Source: Candidatus Desulfofervidaceae bacterium (lineage in GTDB: Bacteria; Desulfobacterota; Desulfofervidia; Desulfofervidales; Desulfofervidaceae). From it: a stretch of 59,775 nucleotides of DNA. The translations under genes were made by a program, and so were the position numbers. Location: contig JAMOPI010000009.1 in assembly GCA_027064585.1 (NCBI GenBank), positions 1 to 59,775 on the forward strand, written 5' to 3'. This document shows, piece by piece, positions 51,282 through 59,760 of the stretch. The notes beneath the pieces are model-generated. The model was not told the DNA's origin. It ran no database searches and saw only the letters and a list, made by a program, of their open reading frames with translations. Every line of letters begins with the position of its first letter. Positions within the stretch are counted from its first letter, which is position 1.

Positions 51282-52241
51282 TCACCCAAATAAATGGCAA
51301 GCAACAAAATGTCCTGGTGTAATTTCCTTTAACATAGGTACTTCCTGTGTGCAAATTTTCTTTTTTTCCGGACAACGAGGGTGAAATACACAGCCTTTAG
51401 GTAAAGAAAGGGGATTTGGAGGTTCCCCAGCAACTGTAGCTTCTACTTTTTTACCAAAGGCAGGAATAGCCTGCCAAAGGGCGTGTGTGTAAGGATGATG
51501 GTCGCTTTTAAAATGTTTTCTCTCCATTATTTCTATAATTCTCCCCAAATACATAACGGCAATGCGGTCAGCAATCAGGGCCGTAAGACTCAAATTGTGG
51601 GAGATAAAAAGATAGGTAATACCCTTTTGGATCTGAATATCCAGCAAGAGATTGACAATCTGGGCCTGTACTGAAACATCAAGGGCCGAGGTAGGCTCAT
51701 CAGCCACGATAAACATTGGTTCTAAAATAAGTGCCCGCGCAATCGCCACCCTTTGCCTTTGTCCACCAGAAAGTTCATGTGGGTAAACATCCTTTACCTT
51801 AGCAGGAAGGCCTACTTCTCTCAATATCCTCACAATTTTTCTCTCTCGCTTCCGTTTATCTTTTAAAATCCCATGGACAAGTAAGGGTTCTTCTAAAATT
51901 TGTTTAATAGTCTGGCGTGGATTAAGAGAGGCAAAAGGGTCCTGAAAGATAGGCTGGCAAAATCGCCGCCAGCTTTTAAGTTGACGTGGTTTTAAAGTGG
52001 TCAAACAGATATCTTCCCACCAAATCTCTCCCTTATCCGGCTGTTCTAAAAGCAGAAGTAATCGGCCCAAGGTAGATTTTCCACATCCGCTTTCTCCCAC
52101 CAGTCCAAGCAATTCCCCCCTTCTTATTTCTAAATTGACTCCATTTACGGCCCAGAGTATCTTTTTTTGAACACTTAAAGGATGGGTCTTTACCTTATAG
52201 CTCTTAGATAAATTGTTGGCCCTTAAAAGTGTCTCACGCAT
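51282..52241 (-). CDS. Oligopeptide/dipeptide ABC transporter ATPase (OppF/DppF type)
   Basis: A 319-residue ABC ATPase with Walker A GESGCGKSTLGRLLL, Q-loop PIFQDPFASLNPRQT, signature LSGGQRQRVAIARAL, Walker [17 protein letters not shown] and the C-terminal oligopeptide-transporter zinc-like motif CVFHPRCPEKKKIC. It overlaps the OppD-type gene by eight bases. Permeases and binding protein are not in the window. Confidence 0.9.
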   Translation of the reverse strand: MRETLLRANNLSKSYKVKTHPLSVQKKILWAVNGVNLEIRRGELLGLVGESGCGKSTLGRLLLLLEQPDKGEIWWEDICLTTLKPRQLKSWRRFCQPIFQDPFASLNPRQTIKQILEEPLLVHGILKDKRKRERKIVRILREVGLPAKVKDVYPHELSGGQRQRVAIARALILEPMFIVADEPTSALDVSVQAQIVNLLLDIQIQKGITYLFISHNLSLTALIADRIAVMYLGRIIEIMERKHFKSDHHPYTHALWQAIPAFGKKVEATVAGEPPNPLSLPKGCVFHPRCPEKKKICTQEVPMLKEITPGHFVACHLFG

Positions 52242-53193
52242 ATAACCAACACGCCACCTTGTGATGAGGTAAAACTTCCTTTAAAGGTGGTCTCTCTTGC
52301 TGGCAGAGAGACATTTTTTGCGGACAGCGAGAAGAAAAAGGACAGCCAATATCTGTTTGTTCTGGCCTCTCTCCAGGAATAGGTATTAATTTTCTTTTTT
52401 CTGCCGACGCCTCTTCGATAGAAGGAATTGCCTTTAGTAATCCCTGTGTATAGGGGTGAAGGGGATTTTTAAAGAGCTCTTCTGTAGGAGCAACTTCCAC
52501 AATTATGCCTGCATACATGACCATGATTTTTTGGGCAATTTGGGCTACCACGGTGAGATCGTGAGAGATAAAAAGAATGCTCATCTGCCTTTCTTGGCTC
52601 AATTTATTTAAAAGGTTTAAGATCTGGGCCTGAATAGTTACATCCAGGGCCGTGGTTGGTTCATCGGCGATTAAAAGCTTAGGTCTTAAAGCTAAGGCCA
52701 TGGCAATCATCACCCGTTGCCGCATACCTCCACTCAACTGATGGGGATAGGCATTAAGGCGTGAGGAGGCTGCAGGCATCCCTACGGCTTCTAAGAGGGT
52801 AATAGCCTGTTGCCTTGCTTCTTTTTTAGATAGACCAAAGTGATACCGCAGGCCTTCGCTAATCTGTTCTCCAATGGTAAACACTGGATTTAAGGCCGTC
52901 ATGGGGTCTTGAAAGATCATGGCTATTTGTTTACCCCTTATGGCACAAAGCCCTTCTTCAGGCAAAGAAAGCAGATTTCTCCCTTGAAACCAGATTTCTC
53001 CTTTAACATATTCTCCAGGCCTAGGCACCAAACGAAGGAGAGAAAGAGCAGTGATACTTTTACCCGAACCTGATTCCCCTACCAACCCTAACCGCTCGTT
53101 TTCATTTATGGCAAAAGAAACGCCATTGACTGCCTTTAAGATGAAATCTTTCTTCCTAAACCAGATATGCAGATCTTTAACCTCTAGGAGCAT
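52234..53193 (-). CDS. Oligopeptide/dipeptide ABC transporter ATPase (OppD/DppD type)
   Basis: A 319-residue ABC ATPase with Walker [17 protein letters not shown]-loop [15 protein letters not shown], signature [15 protein letters not shown], Walker [17 protein letters not shown] and the C-terminal [14 protein letters not shown] motif that can hold an iron-sulfur cluster. It follows tldD by five bases, suggesting a peptide-processing and uptake operon. Confidence 0.9.
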   Translation of the reverse strand: MLLEVKDLHIWFRKKDFILKAVNGVSFAINENERLGLVGESGSGKSITALSLLRLVPRPGEYVKGEIWFQGRNLLSLPEEGLCAIRGKQIAMIFQDPMTALNPVFTIGEQISEGLRYHFGLSKKEARQQAITLLEAVGMPAASSRLNAYPHQLSGGMRQRVMIAMALALRPKLLIADEPTTALDVTIQAQILNLLNKLSQERQMSILFISHDLTVVAQIAQKIMVMYAGIIVEVAPTEELFKNPLHPYTQGLLKAIPSIEEASAEKRKLIPIPGERPEQTDIGCPFSSRCPQKMSLCQQERPPLKEVLPHHKVACWLYA

Positions 53194-53198
53194 CTTGC

Positions 53199-54569
53199 TT
53201 ATGCCGTTCCACCAACCACAATCTCTGGAAGTAATAAGGTTGGTTGACCATCGCTGACTGGGGCATGTTGTCCGTCCTTACCACAGGTACCAAAGCCAAA
53301 GTTTAAATCATTCCCAACCATGGCAATGGATTGTAACACCCTTGGGCCATTACCAACCAAGGTTGCCCCTCTGACCGGTTCTCCAATTTTACCCTTTTCC
53401 AAGAGATAGGCCTCGGCGGCCTCAAAGACAAAATCACCGTTGATAGTGTTTACCTGCCCTCCTCCCATCTTACGAACAAATAATCCCCTTTCCACAGCCT
53501 TAACGATGTCTTCTGGTGGGGTTTCGCCAGGGGCAATAAAGGTATTGCCCATGCGTGGGATGGGCTTGTGCCGATAGGACTGCCTGCGGCCATGACCATT
53601 GCTTTCTAGACCCTGTTTAAGGGCGTATTCCAGGTTGTAAAGATATGTTCTTAACACACCATTTTCAATCAACACTGTCCTTTGAGCAGGCGTACCTTCA
53701 TCGTCATAGGCATAAAAACCATAATGTCCTTTAAGGGTAGGATCGTCTATGACCGTAATCAGAGGAGAAGCCACTTGTTCTCCAATTTTATTGGCATAAA
53801 CCGAAAGCCCCTCCGTGGCCAAGTCTGCTTCCAATCCGTGTCCAATGGCCTCGTGGATCATCGTTCCACCCGCTTCACTAGAAAGCACGACTGGCATCGT
53901 GCCGCTTGGGGCCGGTGTGGCCTTAAGCATTTTCAAAGCACGTGCAGTCGCTATTTCAGCAATTTCTTCTGGAGTCTTCTCCGTAAATAGCTCCATGCCT
54001 TTAGATGCCCCCCAAGGCTCATATCCTGTTTGTAAAATACCGTCTTTTTCCGCCACGGCTTGAACATAAAAGACAATTCTTACCTGCGTTTCATCCACAA
54101 ATCCATTTAGACTGCTAAAAATTTTCACCCTTCTTATTTTCTCGCGGTAAACCACCTTTACCTGCTTAATGAAAGGGCTTTTCCCCCAGGCCACTTGCTC
54201 TGCCCTTTTTATTAAGTCTACCTTCTTTTCTAGGGGCCAATCTAGAGGAGAAATGGCCAGTTCTGTGCTTACTACGGCCCTTTGTGGAAGTTCCTTTTTT
54301 GCTTCTTCCCCTGTCTTACTCATAAAACGGGCCAGTTCATACAGGCTCTTTGGCGAAAGATCATTAGTATAACCGTAAATCGTCTCTCCCTGCCTTAATA
54401 TGCGCAGCCCTACGCCCTTATCTATGCCATAACTCACCTTCTCTATCTTTTTATTTTCAGAAATGATAGTCGCACCATAGGTCTCTTCCCAAAAGATATC
54501 AGCTAAATCACTGTTTTTTTGTAACAAACCTAATACCTTTGTTAATGTTCCCATTACTTTCGGCATCAT
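53199..54569 (-). CDS. tldD: TldD-type metalloprotease
   Basis: A 456-residue TldD/PmbA family protease. It has the catalytic HEAIGHGLEADL (HExxxH zinc motif) and typical GTCGKDGQ (here FGTCGKDGQHAPVSDGQP) near the C-terminus. TldD works with TldE on unfolded or modified peptides such as microcins. No tldE/pmbA partner lies in the window. It is the first gene of an operon with two peptide-transporter ATPases; alternative starts at the second or sixth methionine are possible. Confidence 0.92.
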   Translation of the reverse strand: MMPKVMGTLTKVLGLLQKNSDLADIFWEETYGATIISENKKIEKVSYGIDKGVGLRILRQGETIYGYTNDLSPKSLYELARFMSKTGEEAKKELPQRAVVSTELAISPLDWPLEKKVDLIKRAEQVAWGKSPFIKQVKVVYREKIRRVKIFSSLNGFVDETQVRIVFYVQAVAEKDGILQTGYEPWGASKGMELFTEKTPEEIAEIATARALKMLKATPAPSGTMPVVLSSEAGGTMIHEAIGHGLEADLATEGLSVYANKIGEQVASPLITVIDDPTLKGHYGFYAYDDEGTPAQRTVLIENGVLRTYLYNLEYALKQGLESNGHGRRQSYRHKPIPRMGNTFIAPGETPPEDIVKAVERGLFVRKMGGGQVNTINGDFVFEAAEAYLLEKGKIGEPVRGATLVGNGPRVLQSIAMVGNDLNFGFGTCGKDGQHAPVSDGQPTLLLPEIVVGGTA

Positions 54570-54593
54570 TGCTTACCTTATCCCTCTTCCTCA

Positions 54594-54623
54594 AAACAAA
54601 AAAGGGGAGTGAACCTCACCCCC
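54594..54623 (-). terminator. Terminator of the ferredoxin gene
   Basis: GTGA (54609-54612) pairs with TCAC (54616-54619), extended by GGGG and CCCC with one bulged base. On the minus strand a T-run (complement of 54594-54603) follows. It lies between the ferredoxin and tldD. Confidence 0.7.
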
Positions 54624-54652
54624 CCTCTACTCTTACCTAAAATAGAACAACT

Positions 54653-54841
54653 TTAAACTTCTTCAACAGTGATACAATTGTCGGGGCAAACCTCCACACA
54701 GCTCATGCAACCTACACACTCATCGGCATTTACTGGGTCAGACTTGCCATCTACAATTTCCCACACCCCGACCGGACAAATCTCTACACACTCACCACAT
54801 CCTGTGCAACAATCTTTGTCATTGCTGGGTTTAAAAGCCAT
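54653..54841 (-). CDS. 2[4Fe-4S] ferredoxin
   Basis: A 62-residue low-potential electron carrier with two cysteine motifs, CTGCGECVEICP and CVGCMSCVEVCP, each ligating a [4Fe-4S] cluster. Length is standard for clostridial-type ferredoxins. A ribosome binding site (GGAGGTTAGAG on the minus strand) precedes the start. It is monocistronic, upstream of tldD with its own terminator. Confidence 0.95.
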   Translation of the reverse strand: MAFKPSNDKDCCTGCGECVEICPVGVWEIVDGKSDPVNADECVGCMSCVEVCPDNCITVEEV

Positions 54842-54911
54842 CTCTAACCTCCTTCAAAAAATTTGTAAAAACACTTATAAAAAAAACTGTCTTTTTTGTC
54901 AAGAAAATTTT
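54842..54911. other. Ferredoxin upstream region ending in a target duplication
   Basis: Short AT-rich spacer; its last ten bases (54902-54911, AGAAAATTTT) are the left copy of the duplication flanking the MITE. The promoter of the ferredoxin gene probably lies here or in the MITE; I could not choose one. Confidence 0.4.
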
Positions 54912-55213
54912 GAGGCTGTTTGAAAAATATAGTTAACCGCATAATTCTATGTAATTTATGGAGACCTTTTTCTTCCCAAGGCCCAATCTAACTAACTGTA
55001 GCACCTTCGCTCGCTCATGCGGTTAAGGGCAAGCCCGAAGGGCACAGCCTGCACCTTTGGCGCAGGTCTATAGCAAGCAAAGTTGACCATCCAACAAGGC
55101 CTTGGCGTATAATTTCTGTAAGTAAGAAGGAAAATTCATCAATTTTTGCGGAATACTATATACTATAAATCAATTGCGGATTTTGGCCCAATGTTCAATT
55201 TTCAAACAGCCTC
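54912..55213. mobile_element. 302 bp MITE with perfect 15 bp TIRs and 10 bp target duplication
   Basis: GAGGCTGTTTGAAAA at 54912-54926 is exactly inverted at 55199-55213, and AGAAAATTTT occurs directly on both sides (54902-54911 and 55214-55223). This is the signature of a transposed, non-autonomous element. The interior is homologous in reverse to the repeat at 4603-4823, including GCGGTTAACTA-type, CAATTGCGGATTTTGG-type and GC-rich parts, and codes for nothing evident. The ~10 base duplication is in the range reported for IS4-type transposases, which is only a hint at the mobilising enzyme. Confidence 0.88.
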
Positions 55214-55229
55214 AGAAAATTTTTAACTT

Positions 55230-55409
55230 TTAAGTTGTCTTTTTCCGAAAACCTTGCATTATCACCGGAGGAACAATCGTTAAGGCAATAATCGCCTCAC
55301 CAATCCACACTGCCTTCCATGAGGCCGTAAAATGCCAAATGGCTCCCCCACTAACTATAAACAGAATACCAAACACAATTAAAATTCCCAAAACTCTAGG
55401 CCATGGCAT
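55230..55409 (-). CDS. Small two-helix membrane protein
   Basis: A 59-residue protein (start at 55409, MPWPRVLGILIVFGILFIVS) with two hydrophobic helices and a basic C-terminal tail (GFRKKTT). GGAGG lies seven bases upstream of this ATG, which is preferred over the TTG two codons earlier. Family not recognised. It is next to the MITE insertion. Confidence 0.65.
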   Translation of the reverse strand: MPWPRVLGILIVFGILFIVSGGAIWHFTASWKAVWIGEAIIALTIVPPVIMQGFRKKTT

Positions 55410-55521
55410 AACCAAACCTCCTTTTTAATTTCCCTTTACCTATTCTCTTTAGCTCATTTTTAAATGAAAGGCAAGAAAAAATACTCAAAAAACTCCTTAT
55501 TAAAGGGAAACGGTAAGCCCC

Positions 55522-55647
55522 CTAACAAGGTATTGTTAAACACCTGATTTTTTTCACCGTTTTTAATCCCTTATCTTTTAAAGCCAAAATTAAACCTAAA
55601 ATTCCTAAAATTCCTAAGCCAATAAAAACTCATGTTAATTCATTCAT
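55522..55647 (-). pseudogene. Small membrane protein interrupted by an in-frame TGA
   Basis: The frame begins ATG at 55647, overlapping the end of the preceding gene, and reads MNELT, TGA, then VFIGLGILGILGLILALKDK and GLKTVKKIRC before TAG. The TGA stands where a Trp codon (TGG) would give a natural start to a transmembrane helix. One substitution probably inactivated it. No SECIS-like structure was identified, so selenocysteine is not favoured. Confidence 0.45.
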
Positions 55648-55849
55648 CCATTATCTCCTTTCCATCCAAAATATACCCTACTAACCAAAAAAGCAATCCT
55701 ACTAATAGTCCTAAAATGATGTTAAGTAGGTTAAGCAACGAGGGTTTTGCTAAAGGAGCTAGCACTAAAGTTGCAATTGTAATCTTTCCTATGTCCCCAA
55801 AAGCTTTCGCTAAATTATCTTTTTGTTTCTCTGTTTTTATTACTTTCAT
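55640..55849 (-). CDS. Small membrane protein (AtpI- or DUF6722-like)
   Basis: A 69-residue protein with a charged start (MKVIKTEKQKDNLAKAFGDI) and two hydrophobic helices, the second LLVGLLFWLVGYILDG. The family is not firmly recognised; small proteins of this kind occur in many anaerobe genomes. It follows the inositol-phosphate synthase by nine bases and overlaps the interrupted frame downstream. Confidence 0.6.
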   Translation of the reverse strand: MKVIKTEKQKDNLAKAFGDIGKITIATLVLAPLAKPSLLNLLNIILGLLVGLLFWLVGYILDGKEIMDE

Positions 55850-55858
55850 CCAACCGTT

Positions 55859-57193
55859 TTATTCAACATAATAATCCAATCCCGTATGTGTAATCTCATC
55901 TTCTTTCATTAAAAACCGCAAGGTATTTTTAAGCTTCATCAATTGAATAAAAAGGTCATGTTCAGGATAAAGTCCTTCTTTTACCATCGGGCTTTTGAAA
56001 TAGAAGGAAAGCCATTCTTGAATACCGTAAAGTCCTGCCCTTTGGGCAAAGTCAATAAACAGGGCAAGGTCTAATACCACTGGTGCAGCCAAGATACTAT
56101 CCCGACAGAGGAAATTAACCTTGATCTGCATTTTATAGCCTAGCCATCCAAAGATGTCTATGTTATCCCATGCCTCTTTGTTATCTCCTCTGGGTGGATA
56201 GTAATTAATACGCACCTTGTGATAAACATCCTTGTATAGCTCAGGATAAACATCTGGCTGCAGGATATAATCAAGCACAGACCTTTTGCTTATCTCTTTT
56301 GTTTTAAAAGAGGCTGCATCATCTAAAACTAATCCATCCCTATTTCCTAAAATATTGGTAGAAAACCAGCCCTTTAATCCCAACATCCTTGCCTTAATAC
56401 CAGGGGCAATGATGGTCTTTAAAAGAGTTTGGCCTGTTTTAAAATCCTTTCCTGCAATAGGCACCTTATGCTTCTCAGCCAATTCTATCAAGGCGGGGAT
56501 GTCCACGGTCAAATTAGGCGCACCGTTGACAAATGGAATTCCACTTGTAATGGCCGCATACGCATAAAGCATACTCGGAGCAATATCAGGGTCGTTTCTT
56601 TTTAATCCTTCTTCAAAGTTGGCTAAGGACTTGTGCACATCTTTTAAGGGTAAGTAGGCCTCAGTACTTCCGCACCAGACCATGACACAGCGATCTACAT
56701 TGTTTTTTTTCTTGAAGTCTTCAATATCCGCCTTTAATGCCTCAATTAAATCAAGATAATTTGTTTCTTTTTTTACATATTCTCCCTGTAAATTATGCAC
56801 AAATTCCTGTCTAAAAACAGCTGGATAGGGTTTGATAGAGCCTAAAAAGTCCTTTAATGTCTCTACCAAATTCTTCTCTAATACTTGAGCCTTCAAGCAG
56901 GCATCATAAAGATTATCAGGAAAGATATCCCATCCACCAAAGACAAGGTCTTCTAGAGAGGCCAAGGGAATAAAGTCCTTAATCTTAGGGACACGGCCTT
57001 CTGTCCTTTTGCCTAAACGAATGGTTCCCATCTGGGTAAGTGAACCAATAGGTAAGGCCATTCCCCTCCTTACAGCCTCTACACCAGCAATAAAAGTAGT
57101 ACTTACTGCCCCTGCTAATCCAGGTAATAACACGCCTAACCGTCCTTTAGCAGATAAAATATCATCCTTTTTCCGAATCTCCTTCTCCTTCAC
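55859..57193 (-). CDS. Inositol-1-phosphate synthase
   Basis: A 444-residue enzyme of the Ino1 family, converting glucose-6-phosphate to inositol-1-phosphate with bound NAD. Visible motifs are the N-terminal GVLLPGLAGAVSTTFIAGVEA, FGGWDIFPDN, VMVWCGSTE, PFVNGAPNLTVDIPAL, IAGKDFKTGQT, SFKTKEISK and GYKMQIKVNFLCRDSILAAP. In thermophiles it often feeds di-myo-inositol phosphate, a heat-protective solute, but inositol lipids are another use. It is followed by small membrane proteins; the phosphoesterase lies 4 bases upstream. Confidence 0.9.
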   Translation of the reverse strand: MKEKEIRKKDDILSAKGRLGVLLPGLAGAVSTTFIAGVEAVRRGMALPIGSLTQMGTIRLGKRTEGRVPKIKDFIPLASLEDLVFGGWDIFPDNLYDACLKAQVLEKNLVETLKDFLGSIKPYPAVFRQEFVHNLQGEYVKKETNYLDLIEALKADIEDFKKKNNVDRCVMVWCGSTEAYLPLKDVHKSLANFEEGLKRNDPDIAPSMLYAYAAITSGIPFVNGAPNLTVDIPALIELAEKHKVPIAGKDFKTGQTLLKTIIAPGIKARMLGLKGWFSTNILGNRDGLVLDDAASFKTKEISKRSVLDYILQPDVYPELYKDVYHKVRINYYPPRGDNKEAWDNIDIFGWLGYKMQIKVNFLCRDSILAAPVVLDLALFIDFAQRAGLYGIQEWLSFYFKSPMVKEGLYPEHDLFIQLMKLKNTLRFLMKEDEITHTGLDYYVE

Positions 57194-57197
57194 TTTC

Positions 57198-57866
57198 TCA
57201 CCTCCTTATTTTATTGTAAGATGCCAAACTGGCCCTTAATTCTTCTCCATTCCAATGGATAATAGCATACCCCCTATCAATACTTCCTGGATTAAGGATA
57301 AGTGTCCTACCAATTTGGTCTTTGTTCCTAGACTCATGAATATGTCCACAAATACATAAATCAGGCTGATGTTTTTCTATAAATTCTCTTATTACCTTAC
57401 TACCTACATGTTCTCCCCGGCCAACAATATCTGTAGTAGTACCATAAGGGGGACTATGGGTAATGAGGATTTTATGAGATACATCCTTGATTTCTTCATA
57501 GGCCGTGTATAAAAAGGCAGCAATTTCCTCTTCTTCATATTCACTAGGAGTGTTAAAAGGCGTGGGTGGAGAACCTCCTACGCCAAAAATGGCCAAATTT
57601 TCATCTAATTTAACACCGCGCCCATGAAGATTGATACCCAATTTTGTAAAATATTGATCTATCTCCAACCGATCCATATTTCCAATTTGAGCTAAGATAT
57701 TGGAATTATATTGTCTTATCTTTTTTATTACCCTCTCTGCCGCCACTTTTCCTCCAGCATTGGTTAAATCGCCAGTTATAATTACCCAATCTGCCTGCGG
57801 TAGCTCTTTTATCCTGTCGATATAATTTTCTTGACCATGAATATCTCCAAAAGCAACCATAATCAT
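57198..57866 (-). CDS. Metallophosphoesterase
   Basis: A 222-residue calcineurin-like phosphoesterase with the metal motifs GDIHGQENY (D/H), TGDLTNAG, QIGNMDR, THSPPYG and CGHIHES. The start at 57866 (MIMVAFGDIHG) is chosen because GGGGGAG precedes it and it gives the motif's normal position near the N-terminus. Substrate unknown. It lies 4 bases before the inositol-phosphate synthase, so a role in dephosphorylating inositol phosphate is conceivable but not shown. Confidence 0.82.
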   Translation of the reverse strand: MIMVAFGDIHGQENYIDRIKELPQADWVIITGDLTNAGGKVAAERVIKKIRQYNSNILAQIGNMDRLEIDQYFTKLGINLHGRGVKLDENLAIFGVGGSPPTPFNTPSEYEEEEIAAFLYTAYEEIKDVSHKILITHSPPYGTTTDIVGRGEHVGSKVIREFIEKHQPDLCICGHIHESRNKDQIGRTLILNPGSIDRGYAIIHWNGEELRASLASYNKIRR

Positions 57867-57914
57867 TTTTCTCCCCCTTGGCAAGGATTAAAAAAATGAT
57901 AAATTTTATAAGGC

Positions 57915-58958
57915 TTAATCAAAAATTAGACTTTTTGTTTCGTCTTTAATTTTTATTTTCCCCTTTTTTAACATTAAGTCCGGAGTTAAAGCAATCCTTT
58001 GATCTGGAAATAGACGCTTAAGGGCTAACAAATTGCATCTCTTTTGACCAACAATCTGTGAAACCATAGCTGGAGAAACATAAATACAAATCTTCTTACT
58101 TCCTGAAAAATGCGTTCGCAAAATGTCTTTTATCTTCTCTAAATAAATAGCCCCCTTTACGAGTTCACCAAAAGCTGGATGCCAGGGGCCGGCTAAAATA
58201 TGACCTGGAGTTAAAAGGCTTTGGGTTGGCTGAAGTCCCATGCGAATCACTTTAATGCCAGCAGTCTCAAAACAAATAAACATATCCTTACATATTTCTA
58301 TTGCCTTCTCTAAGGAGAGGGGTTTGTATCTGCCTTCTTTCCACCACCGCGCCAGGACAGTACCTTTAATGACAAGGGTAGGATAGATGCGGACAAAATC
58401 AGGCTGCCAATGAACTACGGCCTCTATCGTCTTCTGAAGGCTTGCTTTCGTCTCCCCAGGCAGGCCAGGCATAAGTTGCCAGCCTAAAGAAAAACCCATT
58501 TTTTTTATTAATCGGCTTGCTTGATAAACATCCTTAGCTGTATGTCCTCTCTTAGCCAAGGCAAGGACTTGATCATCCAGAGACTGAACACCCAGTTCAA
58601 TAATCTGTACACCATAGGCCTTAAGTTCTTTTAACCTCTCTTCATCAATAGCATCTGGACGGGTAGATAAGCGAATCAAATCTACTAATCCTTTTTTTAC
58701 ATATGTATAGGCCAAATCCAATAATGACTTACGTAAGTCTGACTGTAAGGCAGTAAAACTTCCCCCATAAAAGGCAATTTGCACTTCCTGACGCTTGGGA
58801 TGTCTCTTTCGGGTGAGAAAGAAATTAATCTCTGCTTTAATCTTAGCCAAATCAATGTGAGACTTGACCCCAGTAATGGTATTTTGGTTACAATAAACAC
58901 ATTGATGTGGACACCCTAAATGAGGAATAAATATGGGAATAACATAAGGCCTATTCAT
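57915..58958 (-). CDS. Elp3-like radical SAM protein
   Basis: A 347-residue radical SAM protein with CxxxxxCxxC spacing variants in PHLGCPHQCVYCNQNTITG (CxxxCxxC at CPHQCVYC), followed by AFYGGSFTAL and a TIM-barrel core ending in ELGVQSLDD and LMPGLPGET. It resembles the Elp3/YhcC-type family often found next to rnc. Substrate unknown. The start at 58958 overlaps rnc by four bases (ATGA). Confidence 0.85.
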   Translation of the reverse strand: MNRPYVIPIFIPHLGCPHQCVYCNQNTITGVKSHIDLAKIKAEINFFLTRKRHPKRQEVQIAFYGGSFTALQSDLRKSLLDLAYTYVKKGLVDLIRLSTRPDAIDEERLKELKAYGVQIIELGVQSLDDQVLALAKRGHTAKDVYQASRLIKKMGFSLGWQLMPGLPGETKASLQKTIEAVVHWQPDFVRIYPTLVIKGTVLARWWKEGRYKPLSLEKAIEICKDMFICFETAGIKVIRMGLQPTQSLLTPGHILAGPWHPAFGELVKGAIYLEKIKDILRTHFSGSKKICIYVSPAMVSQIVGQKRCNLLALKRLFPDQRIALTPDLMLKKGKIKIKDETKSLIFD

Positions 58959-59623
58959 TTCTCCCACCTTTCTAGTGCCTCCTTAGCGGCCATCTGCTCC
59001 GCCATTTTACGGGATTTACCCCTACCCTTCCCCCAAAGCTTGCCGTGAATGTAGACTCCTACGATAAATTCCTTATCATGATCTGGTCCTATTGTTTTTA
59101 AGATCCGGTACTTAGGCAATATCTGAAGTTCAGCCTGAAGGCGATTTTGTAAGGTACTTTTGTAATCATTAAGTCGTGAAAGATTGATCTGACGTAAAAA
59201 AGGGGAAAATATCCTCAACACTACCTCTTTCGCCTTGACAAAGTCACTATCTAAATATACTGCGCCAATCAAGGCCTCTAGGGCATCGGCTAAAATAGAA
59301 TCTTTGTTAGCCCCGCCCCCTTGTTGTTCACTTTTTCCCAAAAGCAGAACTTTATTTAAACAGATAGAACGTGCTACCTTGGCAAGAGCGGCCTCACCTA
59401 CTAAACTTGCCTTTAAACGGGTTAAATCTCCTTCTCTTATTTTAGGGTAATGTATAAAAAGCCACTCTCTTATAATTAACTCCAACACCGCATCCCCTAA
59501 AAACTCAAGCCTTTCATTGCTCACTACCTTCATTTTATGGGCATAAGAACGGTGAGTCAAGGCCTGTCTTAAAAGAGCCTTATCTTTAAACCGATATCCT
59601 ATCCTTTCTTCTAGTTCCTCCAT
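58955..59623 (-). CDS. rnc: Ribonuclease III
   Basis: A 222-residue double-strand-specific endoribonuclease. The signature NERLEFLGDAVLEL carries catalytic acids, with a second set in ADALEALIGAVYLD. The C-terminal dsRNA-binding domain (~150-222) ends in GKGRGKSRKMAEQMAAKEAL. It is the first gene of a minus-strand operon with the Elp3-like protein. Confidence 0.95.
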   Translation of the reverse strand: MEELEERIGYRFKDKALLRQALTHRSYAHKMKVVSNERLEFLGDAVLELIIREWLFIHYPKIREGDLTRLKASLVGEAALAKVARSICLNKVLLLGKSEQQGGGANKDSILADALEALIGAVYLDSDFVKAKEVVLRIFSPFLRQINLSRLNDYKSTLQNRLQAELQILPKYRILKTIGPDHDKEFIVGVYIHGKLWGKGRGKSRKMAEQMAAKEALERWEK

Positions 59624-59732
59624 TGATTTTATAACTTAAAATAATAATAGCCAACGGTCAACCTGAAGATAATTATCTTTTAAATATCAGGCATTACCAG
59701 ATCGCGGATTTTAGATTATAGCATAATAAATA

Positions 59733-59760
59733 TTGACAAAATGATAAAATGTGTTATTTT
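59733..59760 (+). promoter_or_regulatory. Possible promoter for a gene beyond the window
   Basis: TTGACA at 59733-59738 and TATTTT at 59755-59760 are 16 bases apart on the plus strand, just after the motif ATCGCGGATTTTAG at 59701-59714. The downstream gene is cut off. Confidence 0.4.

Noticed and set aside
55522-55647. Second selenoprotein
   Set aside because: The TGA sits at a tryptophan-like membrane position, no cysteine-type motif surrounds it and no SECIS-like hairpin follows.
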